In this document: positions 19,303 to 28,183 of the stretch, in pieces
Layout of the letters: the number at the start of each line of letters is the position of its first letter
Numbering within the stretch: the first letter of the stretch is position 1
NCBI GenBank assembly: GCA_012840085.1
Contig: DUMB01000040.1
Span: 1 to 64,000 of the forward strand
From: Clostridiaceae bacterium
GTDB taxonomy: Bacteria > Bacillota > Clostridia > Acetivibrionales > DUMB01
Length of the DNA: 64,000 nucleotides
Reading direction: 5' to 3'
Position numbers and translations under genes: made by a program
Notes under the pieces: generated by a model
Database searches by the model: none
The model's input: the letters and a program-made list of their open reading frames with translations, nothing else
What the model was told of the DNA's origin: nothing

Positions 19303-20661
19303 TTATTGGAGCAGTTTTTCAATCTTTTCTTTTGCTGCATCAAGCGCTTCCTGTGCAGTAACTTTTCCATACTTTGCTTTTTCCAGCTCTTCACCTAATA
19401 CTTGTTGTAACTCAGCCCACTTTTCAGGTATTGGTCCCAGTGGAGGCAGTACCAGAGAGTCGAGAAGATCTGTTGCAACCTTTTTGGATTCCGGTGGTGT
19501 CTTCTTATAGTATGCACTCATGACATTATCATCGTTAAGTACAGGAATGTTCCAGTTCTCTTCTATCCTTGTGTTAACTACAAACGGATCTATGGCCATA
19601 TATTTCATAAATGTCCATGCTGCATTACCTTTCTCGCTGTTTTTATACATAGCTAACCCGTTGGAGAAGAAGTGATGTGCTTTTTGAGTATTTCCAGGTT
19701 CAAGTACTATATCCCAATTACATTTAGCATTCTTTTCAAATTCTCCAAACTGCCAGGTACCATTTCTGAGCATTGCAATTTTACCCTCTTCAAATGCACG
19801 CCAGTCAGCATCAGGCTGAGTATAAATATCGCTTGTAAAAGGCGGTTGAACTTTATATTTATATGATTTATCAATCATCCATTGAAGAGCTTCTACACAT
19901 TCCTTGCTGTTGACAGTCACAGTCTTTCCGTCAGTACCCCAGACGCTTCCTCCGTTTTGTGCAATAGTTTTGTAAAACTCATATACCTGAAGCGGAGAAA
20001 CAGTTCCCCATATGCCCTTGCTTTCATCTGTAAGCTTCTTAGCTGCCTCGAGCTCATCTTCCCAAGTCCAGTTTTCATTTGGGTATTCCAATCCTTTACT
20101 GTCAAAGAGGTCCTTATTGTAATACATTATACATCCGGTAAAATCTGTGCATATTCCCATCTGTTTTCCATCAAACTTATATGCATCAAATGCAAGCTTT
20201 TTCATGTTTTCCGTTTTGAATTCCGAATCGCTTGCCACTATATCAGTTATATCTTTTAAGAGACCTTTCGAAGCATACTGTGCAAAATTTTCATAACCTA
20301 CCTCAAACACATCGGGTGCTTCAGCCCCGGCACTTAACACTGTATTAAGCTTTGTGTAATAGTCGTTCCATGGTATGATTTCATAATCTACAGTTATGTT
20401 TGAATACTTCGTCTGGAAATTGTCTATCATAGACTTTAATACATCTTCACGTCCGCCATTTGCTGAGTTCTGTATAAATTTAATCGTAACAGGTTCTGCT
20501 TCTTTTTCTTTCGGCTGGGTATCAGGTGTGTCAGATTTGTTTTCTTCTACAACTTTCTCACTATCATTTGTTGCCTTCTCGTTTTTGTCAGACCCACATC
20601 CAACAAAAAGTGCCGTCACCATTAATAAAGCAAGTATCAATGCAAAAATTCTTTTTACCAT
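19303..20661 (-). CDS. Sugar ABC transporter solute-binding lipoprotein
   Basis: 452 aa, ribosome site GAGGAGGGC. It is a type II lipoprotein, with signal sequence and lipobox LFVGC giving Cys22 as the modified residue, followed by an acidic linker. The body (from about 60) is a family 1 extracellular solute-binding protein with typical segments such as VDYEIIPWNDYYTKLNT, APDVFEVGYENFAQYA and the C-terminal NGLAMYKNSEKGNAAW. It would capture an oligosaccharide outside the membrane and hand it to the two permeases encoded just upstream. By context the ligand is the cyclic tetrasaccharide or its linear precursors. No ATPase gene accompanies the system. Confidence 0.9.
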   Translation of the reverse strand: MVKRIFALILALLMVTALFVGCGSDKNEKATNDSEKVVEENKSDTPDTQPKEKEAEPVTIKFIQNSANGGREDVLKSMIDNFQTKYSNITVDYEIIPWNDYYTKLNTVLSAGAEAPDVFEVGYENFAQYASKGLLKDITDIVASDSEFKTENMKKLAFDAYKFDGKQMGICTDFTGCIMYYNKDLFDSKGLEYPNENWTWEDELEAAKKLTDESKGIWGTVSPLQVYEFYKTIAQNGGSVWGTDGKTVTVNSKECVEALQWMIDKSYKYKVQPPFTSDIYTQPDADWRAFEEGKIAMLRNGTWQFGEFEKNAKCNWDIVLEPGNTQKAHHFFSNGLAMYKNSEKGNAAWTFMKYMAIDPFVVNTRIEENWNIPVLNDDNVMSAYYKKTPPESKKVATDLLDSLVLPPLGPIPEKWAELQQVLGEELEKAKYGKVTAQEALDAAKEKIEKLLQ

Positions 20662-20795
20662 AATAAAAGCCCTCCTCTTTTTGATACATAAATTTTCTTT
20701 TTCATAGTAAAAATTACTCCTTTATTAATTTGTAACTGCAAATAGCCAGTTTGCGTTGTCTTAATGTCACCTCCTTTGCATAGAGTAAATCCTGT

Positions 20796-21629
20796 TTAGC
20801 CTTTTATGCCGCTGTGTGCAAGACTTTTTATAAAGTACTTTTGAGCAAACAGGTATACCATAAGTATTGGTATAGTACTGATTACATTGCCTGCCATAAG
20901 GAGATTCCATGCAGTTGTCCATCTCCCTTGCAGTTTAGAAAGTCCAAGTGGTAATGTCGCTAACTCTGTACTGCTTGTGATAATTAATGGCCAAAGGAAA
21001 CTGTTCCATGATTCCATAAACCCCAGTATACCCACTGTTGCGAGTGCTGGTTTACATAATGGTAATATTAATTTAAAAAATATCTTAAAATGGGATGCTC
21101 CATCAACTGTTGCAGCTTCTGCAAATGAATCCGGAATAGTTCTGATGTGCTGTCGCATGAGAAATATTCCCAGTGCATTGTATGTACTTGGCAAAATCAG
21201 ACCCAGGTATGAGTTTTGCAGGTGCAAATTAACAAATATCCTGTAAAGTGTAATCATTGTGAGTTGTCTTGGAACCATCATGGTAATCAGAAATAAGGTA
21301 AATAAAACTTCTCTTCCGGTAAACTTTATTTTTGCAAAAACATATGCCGCCATTGCACAAAATAATAGCTGTAAAATCGTTGATGAAAATGCAACAAATA
21401 CACTGTTAAGTAAAAACCTGCCGACAGGAAACAGCTTGCTTATTGTTCTGAAATTATCAAAACTAAATTTTGAAGGCAATAGCGTCGGAGGCATTTTTAT
21501 TACTTCTACATCATTTTTAAAAGCTCCCATGAACATCCATAAAAACGGAAATATGAATAATACGCTTAACAAAATGAGTAAAATATGCAACAGGATCCTC
21601 TTGGCTCTTTTATTGTTATTTTGACTCAT
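20796..21629 (-). CDS. Sugar ABC transporter permease (MalG type)
   Basis: 277 aa from the ATG after AAGGTGGG; a longer frame to 21677 overlaps the preceding gene too far. Six predicted membrane helices. The family EAA loop EAATVDGASHFKIFFKLILPL is present, which docks the ATPase. The C-terminus is FIKSLAHSGIKG. The gene overlaps the first permease gene by 14 bases, implying translational coupling. Together the two permeases form the membrane channel for the lipoprotein at 19303-20661. Confidence 0.92.
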   Translation of the reverse strand: MSQNNNKRAKRILLHILLILLSVLFIFPFLWMFMGAFKNDVEVIKMPPTLLPSKFSFDNFRTISKLFPVGRFLLNSVFVAFSSTILQLLFCAMAAYVFAKIKFTGREVLFTLFLITMMVPRQLTMITLYRIFVNLHLQNSYLGLILPSTYNALGIFLMRQHIRTIPDSFAEAATVDGASHFKIFFKLILPLCKPALATVGILGFMESWNSFLWPLIITSSTELATLPLGLSKLQGRWTTAWNLLMAGNVISTIPILMVYLFAQKYFIKSLAHSGIKG

Positions 21630-22503
21630 AATGAACCCACCTTTTTTGCAGAATATTCTGAACAAGCGTGACAACAAGTATTATTACAACCAGCAGCCAA
21701 GCCTGTGCACATGCAAATCCGACCTTGCCCATTTGGAAAGCATTTTCATATATTTCCTGTACGATAGTCCTCGTACTGCCGAAGGGCCCTCCCTTTGTCA
21801 TTATAAATACTTGGTCAAAAACCTGAAATGATGTGATAAGTGAAGTAACTATCAAGAAGAAAAGTATTGGGGTCAGACATGGCAGAGTGATATAGAACAG
21901 CTTTTTTATACTATTGGCACCGTCGATTTCTGCGCTTTCATAATACTCATCAGGTATATTCTGCAATCCTGACAGAAGAATTACAGCGGCAAACCCTACA
22001 TCCTTCCATAAACTAGCTATAATCACTGCCGGCATGGCAGTATGTTCATTTTGGAGCCAGGCAGGGCCATTGATACCGATCAAGGATAACAAGTAGTTAA
22101 TAATACCGCTGTCTGGACTATACAGCCAAATCCATATAAGAGATACTACTACCCAAGAAATAACTACAGGCATGAAAAATATTACTCTATATACATCTAA
22201 ACCTGTAATTTTAATATTCAGCAATATGGCAAGCATTAAACCAAAGCAAATAACCAAAGGGGTAAACCCAACTACATATTTAAGAGTATTAACAATGCTT
22301 TTTATAGAATTTTCATTAAAAAAAACGTTATAATAGTTTTGAAACCCAACGAATTTGGGATTTGTGAGCATATCCCAATCTGTAAAACTCATAAACGCTG
22401 AACTTATTATCGGAATTATATTGAATAGTATAAGACCAATGAGACTAGGTAGAAGAAATGTCAAAATTACCAGTCCTTTGCTAAGCCTGCTTTCGCCAAC
22501 CAT
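21616..22503 (-). CDS. Sugar ABC transporter permease (MalF type)
   Basis: 295 aa, ribosome site AGGAGTGAGG. Six hydrophobic helices. The EAA loop ESAEIDGANSIKKLFYITLPCL lies near residues 190-211. TKGGPFGSTRTIVQEIYENAF is the usual conserved segment of CUT1-family permeases. It pairs with the downstream permease. The gene follows the LacI-type repressor gene by 35 bases, so regulator and transporter share a transcript. Confidence 0.92.
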   Translation of the reverse strand: MVGESRLSKGLVILTFLLPSLIGLILFNIIPIISSAFMSFTDWDMLTNPKFVGFQNYYNVFFNENSIKSIVNTLKYVVGFTPLVICFGLMLAILLNIKITGLDVYRVIFFMPVVISWVVVSLIWIWLYSPDSGIINYLLSLIGINGPAWLQNEHTAMPAVIIASLWKDVGFAAVILLSGLQNIPDEYYESAEIDGANSIKKLFYITLPCLTPILFFLIVTSLITSFQVFDQVFIMTKGGPFGSTRTIVQEIYENAFQMGKVGFACAQAWLLVVIILVVTLVQNILQKRWVHYESK

Positions 22504-22538
22504 AACCTCACTCCTTTATGTCTAAAGCCTGCCTTTAG

Positions 22539-23567
22539 CTATTTATCTTTAATCCGTTTTACCGTCTCTCTTTCTATTATTCGAAGAGGAAGTATTTTTT
22601 CTTTAGACTCGTTATCTCCTTTTCCTTCGATTAAATCGATAAGTAATTCAGCAGCTTTTATTCCTTTAGCTGTGATATTTTGGTCTACTGTTGTCAATGG
22701 AAGTGTAAATTGCAGAATAGAGATATTGTCAAATCCTATTACAGATATGTCTTCCGGAATTTTCAAACGGCTTTCTGTCAGTCCTTTGATAACACCTAAC
22801 GCCATCAAATCCGCACTCGCAAATACACCTGTAACTTTTTTGTGATTTTGGGCAATGGCAATTCCAGCTTTATAACCATATTCAAAGCTTACCAAACCAT
22901 CAAATACATAATCCGGGTTATAGAAAATACCTGCTTCACTTAAAGCTCTTTTATAACCTAAAAATCTCTTTTCATTAACTCCATCCCGCTTTATGCTTCC
23001 TGTAACTAATGCAATGTCCCTGTGACCATGTTCAATAAGATATTTTGTGGCAAGATAACCTCCGTATTCATCATCAATTCCTACCCTATAAAAATAGTTG
23101 TCACTTATATAACTGTCAATCAATACAATTGGTATTTGTGCCTGCTTCAGTTCTTCATAAAACTGTTCCTGGTAAATACCCATAATGATTGCTCCGTCCA
23201 GGTTTCTCTGAACTGATGTATCAAGGTAACTTTTGCCTTTATCTACTCCTGACAGGAGCAAATGGTAACCGCATTGTCTTAGTTTTGATTCAATTCCACC
23301 AATAATCTCGCTATAAAAGGGATTCGTAAGTAAAAGCTGCGATGTTTCTTCTGTTTGAGGAATTATTACACCAACTAATTGAGATTTGTTCTTGACCAGA
23401 CTTCTTGCTGTTAGATTAGGAATATAATTTAATTCCTTAATTGCAGCCTTCACTTTTAAAACAGTTTCTTGAGATACTTTGTACTCCTTTCCGTTTAACA
23501 CATAAGAAACTACCGCTGGACTTACTCCGATAGCCTTTGCAATATCCTTTACCGTTACTCTTTTCAT
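22539..23567 (-). CDS. LacI-family transcriptional regulator
   Basis: 342 aa. The N-terminal helix-turn-helix is classic (VTVKDIAKAIGVSPAVVSYVLNG, about residues 4-26) with a hinge helix at PNLTARSLV. The remaining sequence is a periplasmic-binding-protein-like sugar sensor (GVIIPQ; VIGFDNISI; TVDQNITAKG). It is first in the transporter operon. Two copies of GTTAAACGNNWAAC lie in its own upstream region, so autorepression is likely. The inducer is probably the imported saccharide or a breakdown product. Confidence 0.9.
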   Translation of the reverse strand: MKRVTVKDIAKAIGVSPAVVSYVLNGKEYKVSQETVLKVKAAIKELNYIPNLTARSLVKNKSQLVGVIIPQTEETSQLLLTNPFYSEIIGGIESKLRQCGYHLLLSGVDKGKSYLDTSVQRNLDGAIIMGIYQEQFYEELKQAQIPIVLIDSYISDNYFYRVGIDDEYGGYLATKYLIEHGHRDIALVTGSIKRDGVNEKRFLGYKRALSEAGIFYNPDYVFDGLVSFEYGYKAGIAIAQNHKKVTGVFASADLMALGVIKGLTESRLKIPEDISVIGFDNISILQFTLPLTTVDQNITAKGIKAAELLIDLIEGKGDNESKEKILPLRIIERETVKRIKDK

Positions 23568-23595
23568 ATCATATATAACACCTCTTTATCTCTTT

Positions 23596-23611
23596 GGTTA
23601 TTCGTTTAACC
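23596..23611. promoter_or_regulatory. LacI-type operator site 1
   Basis: On the minus strand it reads GGTTAAACGAATAACC, with GGTTA/TAACC arms around a central CG. It is 29 bases upstream of the repressor start codon, between any promoter and the gene, where a repressor would block transcription. Confidence 0.6.
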
Positions 23612-23808
23612 TTATGCGCATTTTTTCTTACAGCTGTAAATAAAATGTAATTATTGTTTAATTCAGTAATTCATTTTTGCAACTTAAAATTGTGAATAAT
23701 AGCAATTTTCTTACATGAAATCAATGCAGCGACAAAAAGCAGAAATAAACACAATTCAAGTCCATACGGTAAATAAATAAGTTGTACAATTTTTGTAAAT
23801 ATTAATAT

Positions 23809-23822
23809 GTTAAACGTGTAAC
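23809..23822. promoter_or_regulatory. LacI-type operator site 2
   Basis: GTTAAACGTGTAAC shares its first eight bases and AAC end with sites 1 and 3. It lies 213 bases from site 1, close to 20 helical turns, a spacing compatible with looping. Confidence 0.55.
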
Positions 23823-23924
23823 TTGTAATTTGATAATAACATATATTATTTAAATATGCAAGCACTTTTTAAAAAAAATTATACGACAACTATCGCTAAA
23901 CTTGTAAAAATAATTTAAGTTAAT

Positions 23925-24911
23925 TTAAAAAATAACAGGTTTTTTATATATTTCCATTATCATGTCCTCAATGTCCGGTTCTTTAACACTTACATCTCTT
24001 ATGGGATATGTTTTGGAAAGATCTGAAATGAGTTCTGTCGCAGCAATACGCGACTTATCAAACTTGAACCATACACGGAGAGTCTCCGTCTTTACCACTT
24101 CAGCAGCAGGATGGAACAGGTTGTGATGTGGGGATGCAAGTTCAACAACAAGGTACCTGTAAGGTGCCATTCTTTCGATAATAGAATTCAAAGGACCGTC
24201 CTCTACAATTTTTCCGTGGTTTATTACAATAAGTCTCTTGCATAGTTCCTCCACATCTCCAAGATCGTGAGTTGTGAGGATTACTGTAGTGCCGCATCTT
24301 TCATTTATCTGTTTAATAAAGTTCCTTATTGAGTGCTTTGCTTCAATATCAAGCCCTATGGTAGGCTCATCAAGAAAAAGCATTGTGGGTGAGTGAAGCA
24401 TTGCAGCTGCAAGGTCACCGCGCATTCTCTGCCCCAGGGAAAGCTGTCTTACAGGAGTATCAATTATTTCGGTTATATTTAAAACTTCATCCAGCATCTT
24501 TATATTATCTTTATACATTTTATCATCAATTTTATAGATTCTCTTCAGCAGTTCAAAGGTCTCTCCAAGCCTTAAGTCCCAATATAATTGTGTCCTTTGC
24601 CCAAAAACAACACCAAGCTTGCCTACAACTGCTTTACGGTTTTTGTGAGGCGAAATGCCGTTAATTTTGACGGACCCCATTGTAGGATGAAGTATCCCGG
24701 TCATCATTTTAACTGCAGTGCTTTTGCCAGCGCCATTTGGACCGATAAAACCTACTATCTCACCCTGCTCAATATTAAAACTAATATTATCCACTGCCCT
24801 TACTTTGTACTTTTCTGGATGGAACAGGCTTGAAACAGCTCCCTTTAAACCTTCCTTCTTTTTTGTTACAGTAAATTCTTTCACTAGATTTTCTACTTCT
24901 AAGAATGCCAT
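23925..24911 (-). CDS. ABC-2 type exporter ATP-binding protein
   Basis: 328 aa, ribosome site GAGGTG. Walker A GPNGAGKST (about 57-65), signature LSLGQRM, Walker B MLFLDEPTIGLD and the switch His in TTHDLGDVEE are all present. The C-terminal extension fits the uncharacterised three-component exporters in which one ATPase serves two unlike ABC-2 permeases (COG4586 with COG3694 and COG4587). The two permease genes lie immediately upstream. The substrate is unknown. It lacks the C-terminal regulatory domain of sugar-import ATPases, so it is unlikely to power the sugar importer. Confidence 0.9.
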   Translation of the reverse strand: MAFLEVENLVKEFTVTKKKEGLKGAVSSLFHPEKYKVRAVDNISFNIEQGEIVGFIGPNGAGKSTAVKMMTGILHPTMGSVKINGISPHKNRKAVVGKLGVVFGQRTQLYWDLRLGETFELLKRIYKIDDKMYKDNIKMLDEVLNITEIIDTPVRQLSLGQRMRGDLAAAMLHSPTMLFLDEPTIGLDIEAKHSIRNFIKQINERCGTTVILTTHDLGDVEELCKRLIVINHGKIVEDGPLNSIIERMAPYRYLVVELASPHHNLFHPAAEVVKTETLRVWFKFDKSRIAATELISDLSKTYPIRDVSVKEPDIEDMIMEIYKKPVIF

Positions 24912-24920
24912 TAAATCACC

Positions 24921-25736
24921 TCATGAACCTGCGCTTTCATATTTTTTTAGTCCAAGATTAAAAAACATATTAGCAAGTATGAACATTACTATACCTATTA
25001 TTGGTGTATACACAGACATTTCGAGCGGAAATACAATCCTGCCGTCTTTACCGAGAATTTCACATGCAGGGTAAAAGCTTATAAATGCTATAGGAACTAT
25101 GAATGTCAACATAAACTGTACAAAGTAAGGATAAATAGTCATTGGATACTGTGTAGTTCGCTCCAACATATCATTAAGCAGTAAAAACAGCGATTCACTT
25201 CTTTTTGTCCAAAATGCGACGGAACAAAATATCGTAAAAATTGACGACCTTATCAGTACTCCTCCGATTATTACAAAAGCAATCGTTATTATATTATGCA
25301 GAGACCATACAAAATTAATCAACTTGCAGCTGTAAAGGAAAATTGTTAATCCTACCAGTACGTCAACCAAGCCTATAAAATTGATGTAGGTAACCGTGAA
25401 TTGAAAAAAAACACTTAAAGGTCTTAAAAGCATGCGGTCAAACTCTCCGCGTAAAACATAGCTTTCTATCCACCAGTTTTGTACAGAAAATACCATCATC
25501 AGCCCATGGCTCAGGTAACCTATTCCGAACAAGAAGGCCAACTGCGGAAATGACCATCCTCCCAGAGGTTGAAAATTGTGAACCATGAAATACAAAAGAA
25601 GAATTCCGGTGCCATACATCATTGGGATCATAAAGACACAACTGATTATCATTGCAGGATATTCGAACTGTTTTTGTAAAGAAAGCTTGAAGTAATATAA
25701 AGCAACCGAAATATAATACTTAACATTCTCTAACAT
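24921..25736 (-). CDS. ABC-2 type permease (COG3694-like)
   Basis: 271 aa with six hydrophobic stretches, ribosome site AAGGAGG. It fits the second permease of the three-gene exporter module, including the conserved LLRPLSVFFQ segment in a cytoplasmic loop. The gene lies 9 bases before the ATPase and 3 bases after the other permease, indicating one operon. Confidence 0.82.
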   Translation of the reverse strand: MLENVKYYISVALYYFKLSLQKQFEYPAMIISCVFMIPMMYGTGILLLYFMVHNFQPLGGWSFPQLAFLFGIGYLSHGLMMVFSVQNWWIESYVLRGEFDRMLLRPLSVFFQFTVTYINFIGLVDVLVGLTIFLYSCKLINFVWSLHNIITIAFVIIGGVLIRSSIFTIFCSVAFWTKRSESLFLLLNDMLERTTQYPMTIYPYFVQFMLTFIVPIAFISFYPACEILGKDGRIVFPLEMSVYTPIIGIVMFILANMFFNLGLKKYESAGS

Positions 25737-25739
25737 CTG

Positions 25740-26531
25740 CTAGCCTCCTTGAACTAAAACTCTTTTCCTTGCCCTGCTCCACCCAAAGCACAGCAGGGAA
25801 GTGAAAAGGAGTATCCATGCAAACTGTATCAGCATTGGAACTATAGCCTGTTCAGGCTGAACTTTTCCTATATATATACTTAAAGGTGTCTGGTATACAT
25901 ACTGGAAAGGTAAAATTTCTATCATTCTTTGAATCTTTTTCGGGAATAGCCATAAGGGTATTATCTTGCCTGAAAGCAAAAGTACAATTCCGTCTTTAAC
26001 TGTTTTCATTTCGCCCAACTGTAAAACCCAAAAACACAACAATGAGATTAGCGCACTTATAAGCCATAATATCAAAAAACTAAATACCGCACTAAGCAGG
26101 AACAACACAAAAGCCATAGGGCTGTCAGGAACAGGAGGCTGTACAAACACTGTCATAATTACAAGCAACGGCATCAGCTTGCTTAATATCGAGCTAATAG
26201 CAATACCGATATCTTCAGCCAGATACTTCAGTAAAATACTAATTGGTCTGAAAAAGTCAATTGCAATATCTCCGTGTGTTATGCGTTCTTGCAGCGCGTG
26301 TTCAATATTCACACTAAAAAATGACGCTAGCAAAGTTGACATTATTGTGTATGTTAACATTTGAGTTTCTTTGACGCCGGCTACACTGTCGATGCCCTTG
26401 TATGCGGCTTTCCATAGGTATATATTCGCCAAAACTACTATGAGATTTGTTCCAAGCGAAGTGAATACTTCAAATCTATATGAAAGAAAAACCAGCAACT
26501 TCATTTTGGCTAAATAAAAATACGCACTCAT
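25740..26531 (-). CDS. ABC-2 type permease (COG4587-like)
   Basis: 263 aa from the ATG that follows GAAGGGAT; a longer frame reaches 26573 without a better ribosome site. Six membrane segments. The loop GDIAIDFFRPIS parallels LLRPLS of its partner, as expected for a heterodimeric ABC-2 channel. It is first in the exporter operon. Substrate unknown. Confidence 0.82.
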   Translation of the reverse strand: MSAYFYLAKMKLLVFLSYRFEVFTSLGTNLIVVLANIYLWKAAYKGIDSVAGVKETQMLTYTIMSTLLASFFSVNIEHALQERITHGDIAIDFFRPISILLKYLAEDIGIAISSILSKLMPLLVIMTVFVQPPVPDSPMAFVLFLLSAVFSFLILWLISALISLLCFWVLQLGEMKTVKDGIVLLLSGKIIPLWLFPKKIQRMIEILPFQYVYQTPLSIYIGKVQPEQAIVPMLIQFAWILLFTSLLCFGWSRARKRVLVQGG

Positions 26532-26671
26532 AATTACATATCCCTTCACTTCATTGTTAAACTCTATCAGCATTATAAGTTACGTCATGTTAACAGTGAA
26601 TGTGAATTTTGTACTTTTTTTGTAAAATAATGATTTTTCGGCTCAATACATTGCATATAATGACGGTTGAT

Positions 26672-27718
26672 TCAATCATATTTATAGACCCTTGCTTCAT
26701 AAGGCCTTAGTTTTAAGCAGTTTAATTGCTCTGTTCTTTCTGTTTCATAATTTGAAATCAGAAGTTCTATATTATTTTGATCAACACTCTCAGGACTGTT
26801 AAACCATGCATACTCATTTGAAAAATTCAATATCACCAGAACCTTGTCATTACCTAGTTTTCTGGTATATGCGAATATTTGTTCATCATCTTCAAGAATC
26901 AGATTAAATTCGCCATATATAAGCACAGGTAGGTTTTTCCTGATCTGTATGAGCTTTTTATAGTAGTTGAGGACTGAATCAGGGTCTGTCGATGATTGAG
27001 CCACATTGATTTCTTTATAGTTAGGATTGACCTTAATCCAAGGTTCACCTTTTGTGAAGCCTGCATTTTTTTCATCATTCAATTGCATCGGCGTACGGAC
27101 ATTATCTCTCCCTTTGCAGTAGATTGCCTCCATTACCTTTTCAACCGGCCAGCCACTATTTACAGCTTCTTTGAAAAAGTTGAGAGTTTCCACATCCCTA
27201 TAGTCTTCGATTGACGAAAATCTTACATTTGTCATTCCAATTTCTTCACCCTGGTATATAAAAGGTGTTCCATGAATGGTAAGAAGCAATGTAGCCAGCA
27301 GCTTCGCTGATTCCTTTCGGTATATTGTGTCATTTCCAAACCGGGATACCATTCTCGGCTGGTCATGGTTTGAAAAGTAAAGGCAACTCCAGCCTTTACC
27401 GAAAAGTCCAACCTGCCATTTTTCAATAATTCTTTTAAAGTCGGTTAGCTTCCATGGTATGACGTCCCATTTCCATTTTGGACCGGCATCTATAAACATC
27501 AGCTCAGAATTGCACACCATATCTATTTCTTTCCTAACTTCATCAGAATATAGCCTGGCAGTCTCAGGATTTACGTTCAAGGTTTCACCAATACATACTA
27601 TGTCGTATTTACTAAGCACCTTTTCATTCATTTCCCTTAGTAATTCATGTATTCCAGGTTGATTTGAATACATGTCTTCATCAAAAACATATCCATCTAA
27701 GGTTGCAGGAGTTATCAA
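26672..27718 (-). pseudogene. 5'-truncated GH13 oligo-1,6-glucosidase
   Basis: About 348 codons align with the C-terminal two thirds of GH13 oligo-1,6-glucosidases, normally about 550 aa. Present are the general acid Glu in IVCIGETLNV, the stabilising Asp in NHDQPRMVSRFGND, EEIGMTNVRFSSIEDYRD and the C-terminal beta domain ending LRPYEARVYKYD. Missing is everything before, including the barrel start and the nucleophile Asp that normally sits in a GFRxDVI motif. The frame opens with TTG and meets a stop only eight codons upstream, with no ribosome site. An apparent promoter and LacI-type operator still lie just upstream, so I infer an internal deletion of about 200 codons. The intact enzyme would split isomaltose. 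Confidence 0.85.
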
Positions 27719-27757
27719 TTTATTGGGGTGCTTCTTTTTTTATTTTGTGGGATGTCG

Positions 27758-27771
27758 GTTTAACGTTTAAC
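27758..27771. promoter_or_regulatory. LacI-type operator site 3
   Basis: On the minus strand it reads GTTAAACGTTAAAC, sharing GTTAAACG and the AAC end with sites 1 and 2. It lies just downstream of a TATAAT promoter (27799-27827) and 40 bases before the truncated GH13 frame, the position of a classic blocking operator. Confidence 0.6.
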
Positions 27772-27795
27772 TTTATGTTTCTTTTTTATCTATAA

Positions 27796-28090
27796 AAAAT
27801 TATACAAGCCCTTGGTTAGCAGTTCCACTGCATAAATGTGTAGCTTATAGAAACGCTACTCAAACAGGCAGTACTTTTAAATACGTTGTATTATCAGATA
27901 TTTAGAAATATTATATAATGATATCGTATACCTACCTATAAGAAAATGACCAGATATAAATTTTTCTATATAAATCACTGTTATGCCATTAGCAAACAAC
28001 TTTTGTTATGTATCTTATTACGTATCTTGTAAAAAACTGTAAATACACTTTTCAAGGCTTTAAAATAAATATTTGTTTTATTTCATGCAA
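27796..28090 (+). repeat. Decayed duplicate of the araC-like gene's 5' region
   Basis: This stretch lines up base by base, with many substitutions and small gaps, with 28102-28385, about 300 bases downstream. Shared blocks include ATTATACAA, CTTCCACT.CA, ATGTGTAGCT, AGTACTTTT, TATAATGAT, TTATGCCATTA and the stretch coding VSYKEPWIHFPR in the live gene. Here the reading frame is broken. It is the promoter and first 40 or so codons of a former second copy of the regulator. Confidence 0.75.
27799..27827 (-). promoter_or_regulatory. Promoter reading into the GH13 remnant
   Basis: Minus strand TGGAAC, 17 bases, TATAAT. The -10 is perfect and the -35 is poor (3 of 6), as expected for a controlled promoter. 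It overlaps the edge of the degenerate duplication (27796-28090). Confidence 0.45.
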
Positions 28091-28153
28091 TCTTTATACT
28101 AAAATTATACAAACCTCTGGATAATACTTCCACTACACAGATGTGTAGCTAAT

Positions 28154-28183
28154 AAAAGTACTGCCTAAATGGGTAGTACTTTT
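28154..28183. promoter_or_regulatory. Inverted repeat over the araC-like promoter
   Basis: AAAAGTACT and its exact complement AGTACTTTT with a 12-base spacer. The right arm overlaps the -35 region of the promoter at 28181-28209, so it probably binds a regulator, perhaps the encoded AraC protein itself. Confidence 0.5.

Larger units (their letters stand above)
23568..23924 (-). promoter_or_regulatory. Control region of the lacI/transporter operon
   Basis: This 357-base spacer contains two operator-like sites (23596-23611, 23809-23822), a perfect 12-bp palindrome TTACAGCTGTAA at 23628-23639, and AT-rich DNA. I could not fix the promoter: a TTTACA hexamer at the complement of 23635-23640 lacks a good -10 partner. 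Confidence 0.5.

Noticed and set aside
23925-24911. ATPase partner for the sugar importer
   Set aside because: Its sequence and operon place it with two ABC-2 permeases of an exporter, and it lacks the C-terminal domain of sugar-import ATPases.
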